From Ruminococcus sp. (GTDB lineage Bacteria; Bacillota; Clostridia; Oscillospirales; Ruminococcaceae), in assembly GCA_021770655.1 (NCBI GenBank), contig JAETQO010000003.1, positions 1-64,000 on the forward strand: 64,000 nucleotides of DNA, written 5' to 3'. Positions 53,108 to 61,610 of the stretch are shown piece by piece. Numbering within the stretch: the stretch's first letter is position 1; each line of letters begins with the position of its first letter. Under the pieces are notes generated by a model, which was given only the letters and a program-made list of their open reading frames with translations, was not told the origin of the DNA and made no database searches. The position numbers and the translations under genes are program-made.

Positions 53108-54235
53108 TTACGACAATGTTTTATATAATATATTGCTTATAAATGATACTGCACCGTCTATTGCTTCAGGGTCAACTTTAAATTTCGGGTGATGCAGAGG
53201 ATATCCTTTACCTGTACCGATCTTCAAATACAGCCCCTGTGCTTTTTCGTTAAGCTCTGTAAAGCTGCTGAAATCATCGCTAACCATCTCGGGTATAAAA
53301 TTCACCGATTTCATACCTTCTTCTTTGGCGGAGTTTTCCGCCGTGTTGCAAAGTGAAGCCGAGTTTATTACAGCCGATGCACCTCTTATCCACTGTAATT
53401 CGCATTCCGCTTCCGTTATATCCTTGAAACCTTGAACGATTCGATGAAAGGACTCTCTTATTGTCCGTCTGACCTCATCACTAAGCGTTCTAACTGTTCC
53501 TTCAAGATAGGCGGTATCCGGTATAATATTCCATGCTGTTCCGCCGTCAATATGTGTAAAACTAATAACAACTGGCTCTGACGGAGGTATTTCTCTTCCG
53601 GCAAAATTTTGTAAATCAGACATCAATGAGGAGAGGGCGACTATGGGATTGTTTCCGAGATGCGGGGTTGCGGCATGAGTACCTATGCCTTTTACATCAA
53701 TTCGGAATCGATCAACAGCTGCCATAACGCCGCCGACCTTGATGCCAGCCTCTCCGATCGACATTGCGGGGTCGGCATGAAATCCATAAAACTCCGATAC
53801 ATGCTTCAATACACCTGTGCCGAGAATGTGCTTTGCTCCGTCAAACGCTTCCTCACCCGGCTCAAATGCAATGTAAACAGTTCCACTAAACTGGTTTTTT
53901 ATTCTGTTCAGGCGAATTGCAACGCCCAAAGCAACAGTAGTATGAAAATCGTGTCCGCATGCATGCATGACATTCGTATTGCAGGAAGCATAATCCAATC
54001 CGGTTTCCTCCTGAATCGGTAAAGCGTCTATATCTGCTCGCAGACATACAGTTTTCCCTTGCTTTTTTCCGTGTATTACAGCAATCAGTCCAGTTGATAA
54101 ATTTGTTTCTACGATATCGATTCCGTTGATAACCAATATTTCCCGTATTTTTTTCGTTGTCTCAGTTTCCTTAAAGCCAAGCTCGGGATTGGCATGAAAC
54201 CATTTGAAAATCTCTGTCAAATTAAACTTATCCAT
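53108..54235 (-). CDS. M20-family amidohydrolase (YxeP-like deacylase)
   Basis: This 375-residue zinc or manganese aminoacylase of the M20D group has MHACGHDFHT near residue 85, the catalytic Glu in PGEEAFDGA, and GTHAATPH in the dimer domain. Related enzymes in sulfur operons remove N-acetyl or similar groups from cysteine derivatives, as YxeP does in Bacillus. The ATG at 54235 follows GGAGGCTC; the frame is open 18 codons further. Confidence 0.88.
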   Translation of the reverse strand: MDKFNLTEIFKWFHANPELGFKETETTKKIREILVINGIDIVETNLSTGLIAVIHGKKQGKTVCLRADIDALPIQEETGLDYASCNTNVMHACGHDFHTTVALGVAIRLNRIKNQFSGTVYIAFEPGEEAFDGAKHILGTGVLKHVSEFYGFHADPAMSIGEAGIKVGGVMAAVDRFRIDVKGIGTHAATPHLGNNPIVALSSLMSDLQNFAGREIPPSEPVVISFTHIDGGTAWNIIPDTAYLEGTVRTLSDEVRRTIRESFHRIVQGFKDITEAECELQWIRGASAVINSASLCNTAENSAKEEGMKSVNFIPEMVSDDFSSFTELNEKAQGLYLKIGTGKGYPLHHPKFKVDPEAIDGAVSFISNILYKTLS

Positions 54236-54267
54236 AGAGCCTCCGTCTATTTTTATGCCGCACAATT

Positions 54268-55836
54268 CTATTTCGATTCCTGACGCCATTTTTCAAAACA
54301 ATTTCTGCACCGTCGCCCGGAAGGAGTTTCACATAATCCGCCGACAGAAGTACATTTAAGCGAATCCGACATCTGTTTCCCCAGTTTATCAGCCTCATCC
54401 ACCACCTCATGAAAAGGAATAACTGCATTTCTGCCCGAAAGTGCAATATCTGAAAAAGTAATCGACATGACAATCGCAGTGATAAATCTGCTTAAGCACG
54501 GCTGATTATGACCGCCCGGTATGGGATCGCATGGCCATCCCAGTGCTGCTTGCAAAGTCAGGGAAGCCGCAGCTTCTACCTGTTCCGGCGTTCCGCCTAC
54601 CATTTGAGCAATACCTGCTGCCGCCATCGCTCCGCATATGCCGCATTCACCTGCACAACCCAGCATTTCACCTGTAGGATTTGTTCTTGTATAGGCAATT
54701 GCCCCAACACCGGCAGCAACAAACAGACCGTCCAAAACTGATTCATCGTTGTACCCATATGCTTCTTTAACCGCACGCATAGCCGAAAAAAGAAAGCCGC
54801 CGCCCGTACCCATAGGACCGGGAATAAGAGGAATTCCTTTGATTAACGCCTGAACTCCAAAAGCATAATGTATCGCTTTGGCAATAATCGTACCTGCAAT
54901 GGGAGTTTTGTTAGATTCGTAATTTCTCCAAGCCGCATAATGATATCCAGAATATGGAGTTTTTAAGATTTCACGATCATTCTCGTACACTGCCTGCGTT
55001 TGCTTTTCCATAATCGTGCGGATCGTTTTCATGTATTCTATGATCTTGTTTTTCGTCCACCCCGACGCATTCTCTTCATATATGACGGCTACCTCGGACA
55101 GAGAGAGGTTTTCTTTCTTTGCGAAAGCTATCCATTCCTCGAATGTGGTAAACAACTGCTTCTTTCTTTTAGCAAAGGTCGGAACAGGCAGTATAGGATC
55201 AAGCTGGAATATAACCGATTCAAGCTGTTCTGATAGTTGCTCAAGGCGTCTTTCCGAGCGAATACAATATAGCTTTTCTCCATTTATCCCCAGAATAGAT
55301 TCTACGCTCAATATGCCGTCGGCATTTTTACACAATTCCGGAACATCCACTTTTTCTGCAAAAACACAGGTGAGAAAAGAGTCTCCGATAAAGCGATAAG
55401 GCACTCCCATAATCTGAACCGTTTCGACCATTCCTCCGCCCGTAGAATTTCCCATAAGTGTTACTATATGATCTTCCGTATCTGTCAGCACAAATTTCAC
55501 GGCATTGGGATGCGATCCTTTCGGGAAATCCACATGCTTAAACTTATAATCTATTCCTTCATCGGTCAAAATTTGCTTAATATCAAAAATGCATTTGTCA
55601 TCCGGGAATAGTCCGTATGCTCCGGCAAGCATCCCCAGGTCCTCGTTCATTAGCCCAAAAGTACCTGCAAAAGAGCCGTTTTTGTCAAGCTCTATTAAAA
55701 TGTGCTTTAAAGGAGCTGTGAGGAGTCTATGAGCCATACAGCCGAGCCTGCACGGCCCAGCTGTATGGGAACTCGAACCCGGCTGCATAACCGGACCGAA
55801 TACATCATTGAAAAATTCGGGATAATATTCTACCAT
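54268..55836 (-). CDS. Single-chain Fe-S serine dehydratase-like enzyme
   Basis: This 522-residue enzyme fuses the two halves of iron-sulfur serine dehydratase. The beta domain has PGSSSHTAGP at residues 19-28. The alpha domain holds the cluster ligands Cys394 (MLGCAGE), Cys436 (WPCDPIPGG) and Cys447 (QPCLSR). A Cys-rich tail (CTSVGGLCETPSGRRCRNC) is an extra feature. Such enzymes deaminate L-serine to pyruvate; in a sulfur operon a cysteine or related substrate is possible. It lies 8 bases after the CMD gene. Confidence 0.85.
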   Translation of the reverse strand: MVEYYPEFFNDVFGPVMQPGSSSHTAGPCRLGCMAHRLLTAPLKHILIELDKNGSFAGTFGLMNEDLGMLAGAYGLFPDDKCIFDIKQILTDEGIDYKFKHVDFPKGSHPNAVKFVLTDTEDHIVTLMGNSTGGGMVETVQIMGVPYRFIGDSFLTCVFAEKVDVPELCKNADGILSVESILGINGEKLYCIRSERRLEQLSEQLESVIFQLDPILPVPTFAKRKKQLFTTFEEWIAFAKKENLSLSEVAVIYEENASGWTKNKIIEYMKTIRTIMEKQTQAVYENDREILKTPYSGYHYAAWRNYESNKTPIAGTIIAKAIHYAFGVQALIKGIPLIPGPMGTGGGFLFSAMRAVKEAYGYNDESVLDGLFVAAGVGAIAYTRTNPTGEMLGCAGECGICGAMAAAGIAQMVGGTPEQVEAAASLTLQAALGWPCDPIPGGHNQPCLSRFITAIVMSITFSDIALSGRNAVIPFHEVVDEADKLGKQMSDSLKCTSVGGLCETPSGRRCRNCFEKWRQESK

Positions 55837-55844
55837 TTTTACAC

Positions 55845-56369
55845 CTACTGTTTGGTGTACGCACGCAGATAATCGTCCAAATCAACCTGAAGTATTTTGT
55901 TAATAAGGTTAGTGGCAATCATAATTGTTGCAAAAGCCGTGATAGCAACAATCTGCTCTTCGTTCCAGCGACTCTTCATCTGCTCGAAAATTTCGGTAGG
56001 AACATTATTGGCATCTTTAACGATAGCACGACCGTAGTCAATAAGGATTCGTTCCTCATCCGTAAAATCGAAGTTGTCAAAATCAATGTTCAGATCTTTC
56101 AAAATCTTTGCAAAAAATGTACCGCACAAAAGACAATCATTTTCTGTTGAAATTGCGTAGCAGAAAAAGTTTACTGCTCGCTCGCCCAGAAATGCCTCAA
56201 TTGTTTCCTCAAGAGGGAACCACTCCATCAACGCATGAAAAGCGGGGAGAGAATGAAGCAGAGTAAGTTTCATATTTGTGATTCTGCCGTGGCTTTTAAT
56301 TTGATTGTCAATCTCCGCTTTTACCGCATCGGATGCGTTTTCATATTTAACCTGTGAAATATATGCCAT
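55845..56369 (-). CDS. Carboxymuconolactone decarboxylase/AhpD-like protein
   Basis: This 174-residue helical protein of the CMD/AhpD group has the redox or general-acid site STENDCLLCGTFFAKIL, a CxxC near residue 80. AhpD-like proteins act in peroxide defence or thiol redox chemistry. Its place in the sulfur operon suggests a thiol-linked role. AAAGGTAA precedes the ATG. Confidence 0.85.
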   Translation of the reverse strand: MAYISQVKYENASDAVKAEIDNQIKSHGRITNMKLTLLHSLPAFHALMEWFPLEETIEAFLGERAVNFFCYAISTENDCLLCGTFFAKILKDLNIDFDNFDFTDEERILIDYGRAIVKDANNVPTEIFEQMKSRWNEEQIVAITAFATIMIATNLINKILQVDLDDYLRAYTKQ

Positions 56370-56402
56370 AATAAATTACCTTTCCTTTCTGTACCTTTGC
56401 AT

Positions 56403-57155
56403 TTAAATCGTATAATTGAATCTTTGAAGATATCTGTCGAGAAACTGTTTTGCCCTGTCACTTTTGGGATTGGTAAAAAACTCGTTCGGAGGAGCGCTTT
56501 CTAAAATTTCTCCATCCGCCATAAAAGCGATCCTATCAGCGACATCGTGTGCAAAATCCATTTCATGTGTTACAATAAGCATTGTGACCTTTGCTTCAGA
56601 CACTTGTTTTATAACACGCAAAACTTCCTGTACAAGTTCGGGATCCAGTGCGGAAGTCGGCTCGTCAAACAGTATGATTTTCGGGTCAAGAGCCAGAGCC
56701 CGTGCAATAGCAACGCGCTGCTTCTGTCCTCCGGACAATGTTCGAGGATAATTGTTTTTCTTGTTAGACAGTCCCACCTTTTCAAGATATTGTTTTCCAA
56801 TATCATCCGCCTCTTCGACAGATTTTTTCTGAACGACTTTCAAAGCCTCTGTTACGTTCTCCAAAACGGTCTTATTTTCAAACAATCCAAAGCCTTGGAA
56901 TACCATAGCGGTGCGTTTTCTGGCCTCTCTTTTAATGCGACCGTTAATATCATGTGCATCAAAATAAAAGTCTCCGATCCGAACGGTTCCTTTGTCGGGT
57001 TTTTCCAAAAGATTGATGCAGCGAAGCAAAGTAGATTTTCCCGAACCGCTTGAACCAATCAATGCAACGGTCTGCCCCTCCTCAACGCTGAGATCAACTC
57101 CTTTCAAGACCTCTGTGCTACGAAAAGATTTATGTATTCCTTTAAGTTCGATCAT
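56403..57155 (-). CDS. Amino-acid ABC transporter ATPase
   Basis: This 250-residue polar amino-acid ABC ATPase of the TcyC/TcyN group has Walker A GSSGSGKST near residue 33, signature LSGGQKQRVAIARAL and Walker B IILFDEPTSALDPE. It overlaps the permease stop by 4 bases. The operon content suggests a cystine or S-modified cysteine importer. Confidence 0.95.
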   Translation of the reverse strand: MIELKGIHKSFRSTEVLKGVDLSVEEGQTVALIGSSGSGKSTLLRCINLLEKPDKGTVRIGDFYFDAHDINGRIKREARKRTAMVFQGFGLFENKTVLENVTEALKVVQKKSVEEADDIGKQYLEKVGLSNKKNNYPRTLSGGQKQRVAIARALALDPKIILFDEPTSALDPELVQEVLRVIKQVSEAKVTMLIVTHEMDFAHDVADRIAFMADGEILESAPPNEFFTNPKSDRAKQFLDRYLQRFNYTI

Positions 57156-57868
57156 TTTTTGCCTTCTTTCTCATCGCGGTTAGCTCTTTTTTCAATCACT
57201 GCAACAATTCGCTCAAAAATAATGCAAATCACCCAGTAGATCAGAGCTGCGACGATGTATGCTTCAAAAAATCTCGACGCACGACCGGCAACGATTTTTG
57301 CCTGACCCATAATCTCCGGAACTGCAGCTGTGAAAGCCAGCGATGTATCTTTCAGCAAGCCTATAAAAAAATTAGCAAAAACGGGAAGTCCAATCTTAAT
57401 CGCCTGCGGCAGAATAATTCTTCTCATAGCCTGAAAAGTGGTCATTCCAACAGAATATGCCGCCTCAAGCTGTACCTTGTCAATAGCTAAAATGGAAGCG
57501 CGTATAGATTCTGTAAGGTAAGCGCCGGCGCTCATTGAAAAAGCTACTAACATAAATACAACTGCAGGTATCCATGATATATCAAATGCCGTTCCAAATT
57601 TTTGATTGATGATCCGTATAAAAATTGGCACTGCATAGTAGACCAGCATAATCTGAACGATCAAAGGCGTACCGCGTATAAACGACACATAAACGCCTGT
57701 TATTTGCTTCAACACAGGAACATTGTAAATCTTACACATAGCTCCGATAAAGCCTATAACGATACCGATTAAAAATGCTACTACCGCAATCAGAAGGGTA
57801 TACGGGATACCCTTCAATATTTGCGGAATGCATTGGATCATAAAATCAAAATCAAATATTTTACCCAT
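57152..57868 (-). CDS. Amino-acid ABC transporter permease
   Basis: This 238-residue permease of the His/Glu/Gln/Arg class has about five membrane segments and the ATPase-contact loop EAAYSVGMTTFQAMRRIILPQA near residue 145. It starts 3 bases after the metY fusion gene and is coupled to the ATPase. It would need a binding protein, but the only candidate in the operon is the truncated one fused to MetY. Confidence 0.94.
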   Translation of the reverse strand: MGKIFDFDFMIQCIPQILKGIPYTLLIAVVAFLIGIVIGFIGAMCKIYNVPVLKQITGVYVSFIRGTPLIVQIMLVYYAVPIFIRIINQKFGTAFDISWIPAVVFMLVAFSMSAGAYLTESIRASILAIDKVQLEAAYSVGMTTFQAMRRIILPQAIKIGLPVFANFFIGLLKDTSLAFTAAVPEIMGQAKIVAGRASRFFEAYIVAALIYWVICIIFERIVAVIEKRANRDEKEGKK

Positions 57869-57871
57869 AAT

Positions 57872-59590
57872 TTATTTACCGCTCGGCGTATAGTCAGCAC
57901 CGAACCATTCGACTGACAGCTTTGACAATTCTCCGCTCTCAATCAGATTTTTAAGGGCCGCGTCAATCTTGTCACGAAGATCAGCTCCAACTGTGTCCTG
58001 CTTAAAAATGAAGTAAACCGGTGTTTGTTCAAGCGCTTCACCAACAGCCTTAACATCCAGTCCCTGCAGCTTTGCTTTGCTTACGGCAACAGCAGGGTCA
58101 TTAAGAGTTGCATCGACACGTCCATTTACAATATCCTGAAGAATTGTGGTAACATCTTCGTTGTAATACTGGATAGTGAGAACATTACCGTGCTCTTCAT
58201 TCCACTTTTCAGCTGCTTCGTTGTGTGCGTCTCCGACTGTAAGACCGATTGTTTTTCCAACGAGATCCTCAAATGAGGTTATATCATCTCTGTCACCTTT
58301 TACTATGATCTGATTAACTGCTGTATGGTAATCCTCGGCGTTTTCAAGACCAACGGAAATACGAAGCAGATTGCTTGGAATTCCTGCCAATTTGTGCAAC
58401 TCAGGTTCAAGCTCGGAATGCGTTGTTTCCGGAGGATTAGCAATCAGAGAACGTACATCGCCGATATTTACATGGTAAGAAAAAACCTCCAAAGCATCGA
58501 TAAATTTTTTCAGCTGATCCCTCGTCCCGTTGAAACCAAAGGAAAAGACAGCTCCGGCTCCGTTGGGGAAGTATTTATCAGCAAGTTCTTTATAAGGATT
58601 CCCTTCCGCAGATGGATATTTCACCCATTCAACCTCTTTCCGGCTTTCAAGATATTTTACGAGTTTTTTGGTCGTAGCAACCTCTTTGTCAAGTCTTTCG
58701 ACAATTGTGCTTAGTCCTTGAATCGCAAGATATGCGTCAAATGCGCTGAGCGTTGCTCCGATAAATTCAAGATAGAATATTCTGAGAGCGGCTATTACGG
58801 GAAAATCGGGAGCAAATTCCAATGGTGTGCGTGGATTTCCGTTCAAATCGCGCATTTTGTATGATTTCTCATACAGTTGCGCGAAACGCTTCTTGTCATA
58901 TTCGAAATCTCCTTTTTCTACCACAATACCGGCAATCACATTGCCGTGACCAGTTAGTCCTTTTGTAGCAGAATAAACGATAATATCCGCACCGTGTTCA
59001 AACGGTCTGAAAAGATATGGAGTGGCAATCGTATTGTCAACCACCAGTGGAATACCGTGACGGTGTGCTATTTCTGCTATCGCTTCAAAATCATAGATTT
59101 CAATATTCGGATTGCTGATCGTTTCCAAGTAAATTGCCCGGGTGTTGTCATCGATCAGAGACTCATACTCATTGATATCATCTCTGTTTTTGACAAACTT
59201 TGTTTTTACACCAAACTTCGGCAAAAAATGTGTGAGCGTTTCCTGTGCCGCCCCATAGAGCGAAGATGAGGAAACGATGTTTCCGCCTCCCTCGGCAAGC
59301 AGAAGGATTGTATATGTAATTGCCGCCATTCCGGAAGACAAGGCAATCGCAGCGGATCCTCCGTCCAGATCACAGACTCTTTCCTCCAGTATGCTTGCTG
59401 TAGGATTCCCTACACGAGAATAAATCCCTCCGGTTTCTGCGCCCGTCCATAACCTTCTTGCTCTGTCAATATCCTCAAGGTCAAATGCCGCTGTTTGATA
59501 TATAGGAACATTTACTGAGTTGAAATGCTCCGACGAATTGTATCCCGCATGGATACGGTTTGTCTCAAATTGATGCTTTTTATTACTCAC
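57872..59590 (-). CDS. metY: MetY-like sulfhydrylase fused to half of an amino-acid-binding protein
   Basis: This is a 572-residue chimera. Residues 1-420 are a full Cys/Met-metabolism PLP enzyme of the O-acetylhomoserine sulfhydrylase type (SSGMAAI, VVDNTIATP, PLP Lys210 in SATKGLTGHG). They end in the usual LLRISVGLENAED. From residue 421 (YHTAVNQIIVKGDRDDITSFEDL) to the end the chain matches the C-terminal half of a type 3 solute-binding protein (GRVDATLNDPAVAV, ELSKLSVEWFG). The binding protein has lost its signal peptide and first lobe. The join is in frame at about 58330. Start is GTG, with AGGAGA eight bases above. The permease and ATPase follow. It could be a deletion product, a functional fusion or an assembly error. 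Confidence 0.88.
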   Translation of the reverse strand: MSNKKHQFETNRIHAGYNSSEHFNSVNVPIYQTAAFDLEDIDRARRLWTGAETGGIYSRVGNPTASILEERVCDLDGGSAAIALSSGMAAITYTILLLAEGGGNIVSSSSLYGAAQETLTHFLPKFGVKTKFVKNRDDINEYESLIDDNTRAIYLETISNPNIEIYDFEAIAEIAHRHGIPLVVDNTIATPYLFRPFEHGADIIVYSATKGLTGHGNVIAGIVVEKGDFEYDKKRFAQLYEKSYKMRDLNGNPRTPLEFAPDFPVIAALRIFYLEFIGATLSAFDAYLAIQGLSTIVERLDKEVATTKKLVKYLESRKEVEWVKYPSAEGNPYKELADKYFPNGAGAVFSFGFNGTRDQLKKFIDALEVFSYHVNIGDVRSLIANPPETTHSELEPELHKLAGIPSNLLRISVGLENAEDYHTAVNQIIVKGDRDDITSFEDLVGKTIGLTVGDAHNEAAEKWNEEHGNVLTIQYYNEDVTTILQDIVNGRVDATLNDPAVAVSKAKLQGLDVKAVGEALEQTPVYFIFKQDTVGADLRDKIDAALKNLIESGELSKLSVEWFGADYTPSGK

Positions 59591-59627
59591 GGTAATTATC
59601 TCCTGTTCTTAAATGGTAAAGTATCAA

Positions 59628-59658
59628 AAAAACAGGAAGTCATTTTTCATTGACTTCC
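59628..59658 (-). terminator. Intrinsic terminator in the metY leader (attenuator)
   Basis: GGAAGTCA (read on the minus strand, at 59651-59658) pairs with TGACTTCC (59635-59642), followed by a T-rich tract. It lies between two leader ORFs and the metY start, so transcription would stop there unless relieved. Confidence 0.8.
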
Positions 59659-59704
59659 AAAGAATGCACTCATTTGATTTTCTGTCCGATAATGATAATT
59701 AATA

Positions 59705-59758
59705 TCACATTTGAGGCACACAACATCGAATGATATAGCAGTCTTTGTACGGCATCAT
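59705..59758 (-). CDS. Cys-rich leader peptide 2
   Basis: The ORF encodes MMPYKDCYIIRCCVPQM, 17 residues with three Cys codons, two of them adjacent. Its ATG overlaps the stop of leader peptide 1 (ATGA), so it is probably translated by coupling. Located about 45 bases upstream of the terminator. The pattern suggests ribosome stalling on Cys codons. Confidence 0.55.
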   Translation of the reverse strand: MMPYKDCYIIRCCVPQM

Positions 59759-59799
59759 ACACATACACTGGTTGTTTTTTCACATTTGATAGTTGTCAT
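59755..59799 (-). CDS. Cys-containing leader peptide 1
   Basis: The ORF encodes MTTIKCEKTTSVCV, 14 residues with two Cys, after a strong AAAGGAGG site at 9-base spacing. It is first in the metY leader transcript and overlaps leader peptide 2. Confidence 0.6.
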   Translation of the reverse strand: MTTIKCEKTTSVCV

Positions 59800-59831
59800 G
59801 GTAAGGAACCTCCTTTTCTCTCTGTGCTTAT

Positions 59832-59861
59832 AGTATACACTAAAACACTCTGATCGTCCAA
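59832..59861 (-). promoter_or_regulatory. Promoter of the metY operon
   Basis: On the minus strand TTGGAC (59856-59861) and TATACT (59832-59837) are separated by 18 bases. The leader is about 235 bases long. Confidence 0.65.
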
Positions 59862-59870
59862 TATCATATA

Positions 59871-59901
59871 GGTATAGTAGGTAATAGGCGTAGCCTATAC
59901 C
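59871..59901 (-). promoter_or_regulatory. Inverted repeat above the metY promoter (possible LysR site)
   Basis: GGTATAG (59871-59877) and CTATACC (59895-59901) form a perfect spaced inverted repeat 10 bases above the -35 box, where LysR activators bind. The adjacent LysR gene is the natural candidate. Confidence 0.55.
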
Positions 59902-59906
59902 GCAAA

Positions 59907-59938
59907 TTAAAAACGCCCCTGCATCTTACGCAGGAGCG
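59907..59938 (-). terminator. Terminator overlapping the LysR stop
   Basis: CGCCCCTGC (59914-59922) pairs with GCAGGAGCG (59930-59938) with one mismatch, followed on the minus strand by a T run; the LysR stop codon is within it. Confidence 0.7.
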
Positions 59939-60873
59939 CCGTCTGATTTCATTAGATTTTGCAAATATTTTTTCGTTTCTTCAATATACAAGCTTCCCAT
60001 GTTGCTTAACATCTGATTCTTTTTTACAATATACCCGATCTGCATATGGCCGTTTTCACTGCTATTATCTATATTGTCTAATGGTACCGCTATATAATCA
60101 CTGCCGTTTAATTCCTCACAAATGATGCCTGAACACAGAGTATATCCATTCAATCCAACCATCAAGTTCAGCATGGTAGCACGATCATTTGCCTTGATCG
60201 TTCTCGGATATTCATTCGTGCTGAAGATTTCCTCTGCGAAATAAAATGAGCTGCTTTCTCCCTGTTCAAATGACAGACAGGGGTATTCATACAACTGCTC
60301 TATCTTTACAGAACTTTCATTTGCCAGTGGATGTCCTTGCCACAGATATGCGTAAACACGACAGTCAATAAGTTTATGGAATTCAAGTCCATGAGCTTTC
60401 AAAAGCTTTGATATTGCCGCCTGATTAAAATTGCTCAGATACAAAATGCCGATCTCACTTTTCAGTGTGCTGACATCTTCTATCACTTCTTTTGTTTTCG
60501 TTTCGCGGATGGCAAACTCATATTCTTCCGTATCAAACTGCTTTACCATCTCGACAAAGCTTTTAACAACAAAGGAATAATGCTGAGTAGATACACCAAA
60601 TTTTTTCTTTCGTTTGCCGGAATTCCCATATTTATCAAGGAGGGTTTCATACTGAGAATATACCTGTCTTGCATATGTTAAAAACTCAACACCGTCATTT
60701 GTCAGCGTAACGCCGCGACCGCTTCGATGAAAAATCGTGATGCCGAGTTCATTCTCTAAATCATGTATCGCGCCGCTGAGGGACGGCTGTGCTACATATA
60801 AGATTTCCGCTGCCTTATTCATTGAACCGGTTTCGGAAATTGTAATAGCATAATAAATTTGCTGTAAAGTCAT
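59926..60873 (-). CDS. LysR-family transcriptional regulator
   Basis: This 315-residue regulator has the N-terminal HTH (ISETGSMNKAAEILYVAQPSLSGAIHDLENELGITIFHRSGRG) and a periplasmic-binding-type effector domain. LysR proteins of this type (CysL/CmbR/YtlI-like) often activate sulfur-source operons in response to O-acetylserine. It lies directly upstream of the metY operon in the same direction, separated by its own terminator. The effector is not identified from sequence. Confidence 0.92.
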   Translation of the reverse strand: MTLQQIYYAITISETGSMNKAAEILYVAQPSLSGAIHDLENELGITIFHRSGRGVTLTNDGVEFLTYARQVYSQYETLLDKYGNSGKRKKKFGVSTQHYSFVVKSFVEMVKQFDTEEYEFAIRETKTKEVIEDVSTLKSEIGILYLSNFNQAAISKLLKAHGLEFHKLIDCRVYAYLWQGHPLANESSVKIEQLYEYPCLSFEQGESSSFYFAEEIFSTNEYPRTIKANDRATMLNLMVGLNGYTLCSGIICEELNGSDYIAVPLDNIDNSSENGHMQIGYIVKKNQMLSNMGSLYIEETKKYLQNLMKSDGAPA

Positions 60874-61033
60874 CGTAAATTACCGCCTTAGTATCTAAAT
60901 ATACATACAATCTTGTATTTGCTTTATAACTTATAAAACCTATGTATATAATATATTATACAAAAAAATTAAGCCTTTGTCAAGATACACTGCGCATCTG
61001 CTGGTATTAACAAACAAATTTTTGTTGTGCCTC

Positions 61034-61062
61034 TTGAAAACCTACTAAATATATGTTATTAT
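61034..61062 (+). promoter_or_regulatory. Promoter of the Rrf2 gene
   Basis: TTGAAA (61034-61039) and TATTAT (61057-61062) are separated by 17 bases. Confidence 0.75.
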
Positions 61063-61091
61063 AGAGTTATCGTAATAATGAGGTGAATCAA

Positions 61092-61529
61092 ATGAAAATT
61101 TCTACAAAAGGCCGCTACGCGCTTCGTATGCTGCTGGATTTAGCCGAGCATCAAAATTGTGGTTTTATTGCTCTGAAGGATATTGCAGAGCGTCAAAATA
61201 TATCAAAGAAATATCTTGAGCAGATCATTCCTATTTTTAATAGATCAGGTATTTTGAAAACAATCCGTGGGTCACAAGGGGGTTATCAGCTTGCAAAAAC
61301 GCCTGATAAGTATACTGTAGGTGAAATACTCCGCTTGACAGAAGGCTCGTTATCTCCCATTTCATGCGTGGAAGAGGAATCCACCACATGCGAGCGAAGC
61401 GGTGATTGCGCTATGCTTCCGGTGTGGCAGGGGCTTTATAAGGTGATTATCGAGTATCTTGACGGAATTACTTTGCAGGATATAATGGAGCAACAAAGAG
61501 AACGGTATATGAATGATTATGTGATTTAA
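61092..61529 (+). CDS. Rrf2-family regulator (CymR/IscR-like)
   Basis: This 145-residue winged-helix regulator starts MKISTKGRYALRMLLDLAEH and has the HTH IALKDIAERQNISKKYLEQIIPIFNRSG, then GGYQLAKTPDKYTVGEILR. Three Cys (SCVEEESTTCERSGDC, residues about 90-105) lie where IscR binds an iron-sulfur cluster, with C-x7-C-x5-C spacing rather than IscR's. CymR, the cysteine repressor of Firmicutes, lacks these. It may therefore sense Fe-S status as well as sulfur. It is beside cysK and nifS, its likely targets. The ATG follows GAGGTG. Confidence 0.9.
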   Translation: MKISTKGRYALRMLLDLAEHQNCGFIALKDIAERQNISKKYLEQIIPIFNRSGILKTIRGSQGGYQLAKTPDKYTVGEILRLTEGSLSPISCVEEESTTCERSGDCAMLPVWQGLYKVIIEYLDGITLQDIMEQQRERYMNDYVI

Positions 61530-61548
61530 AGCATTTTTTCGATAAATG

Positions 61549-61596
61549 AAGGATCCGGTTCGAAGCACAAAAGCTCTCAGAACCGGATCCTTTTAT
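61549..61596. terminator. Bidirectional terminator between Rrf2 and cysK
   Basis: AAGGATCCGGTT (61549-61560) pairs perfectly with AACCGGATCCTT (61581-61592); T-rich tracts follow on both sides. Confidence 0.85.
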
Positions 61597-61610
61597 AATA
61601 TTCACATTTT

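Noticed and set aside
59591..59900. T-box or SAM riboswitch in the metY leader
   Set aside because: I saw neither a T-box sequence (TGGNACCGCG-like) nor the conserved core of SAM riboswitches; the short Cys ORFs and a terminator are the visible elements.
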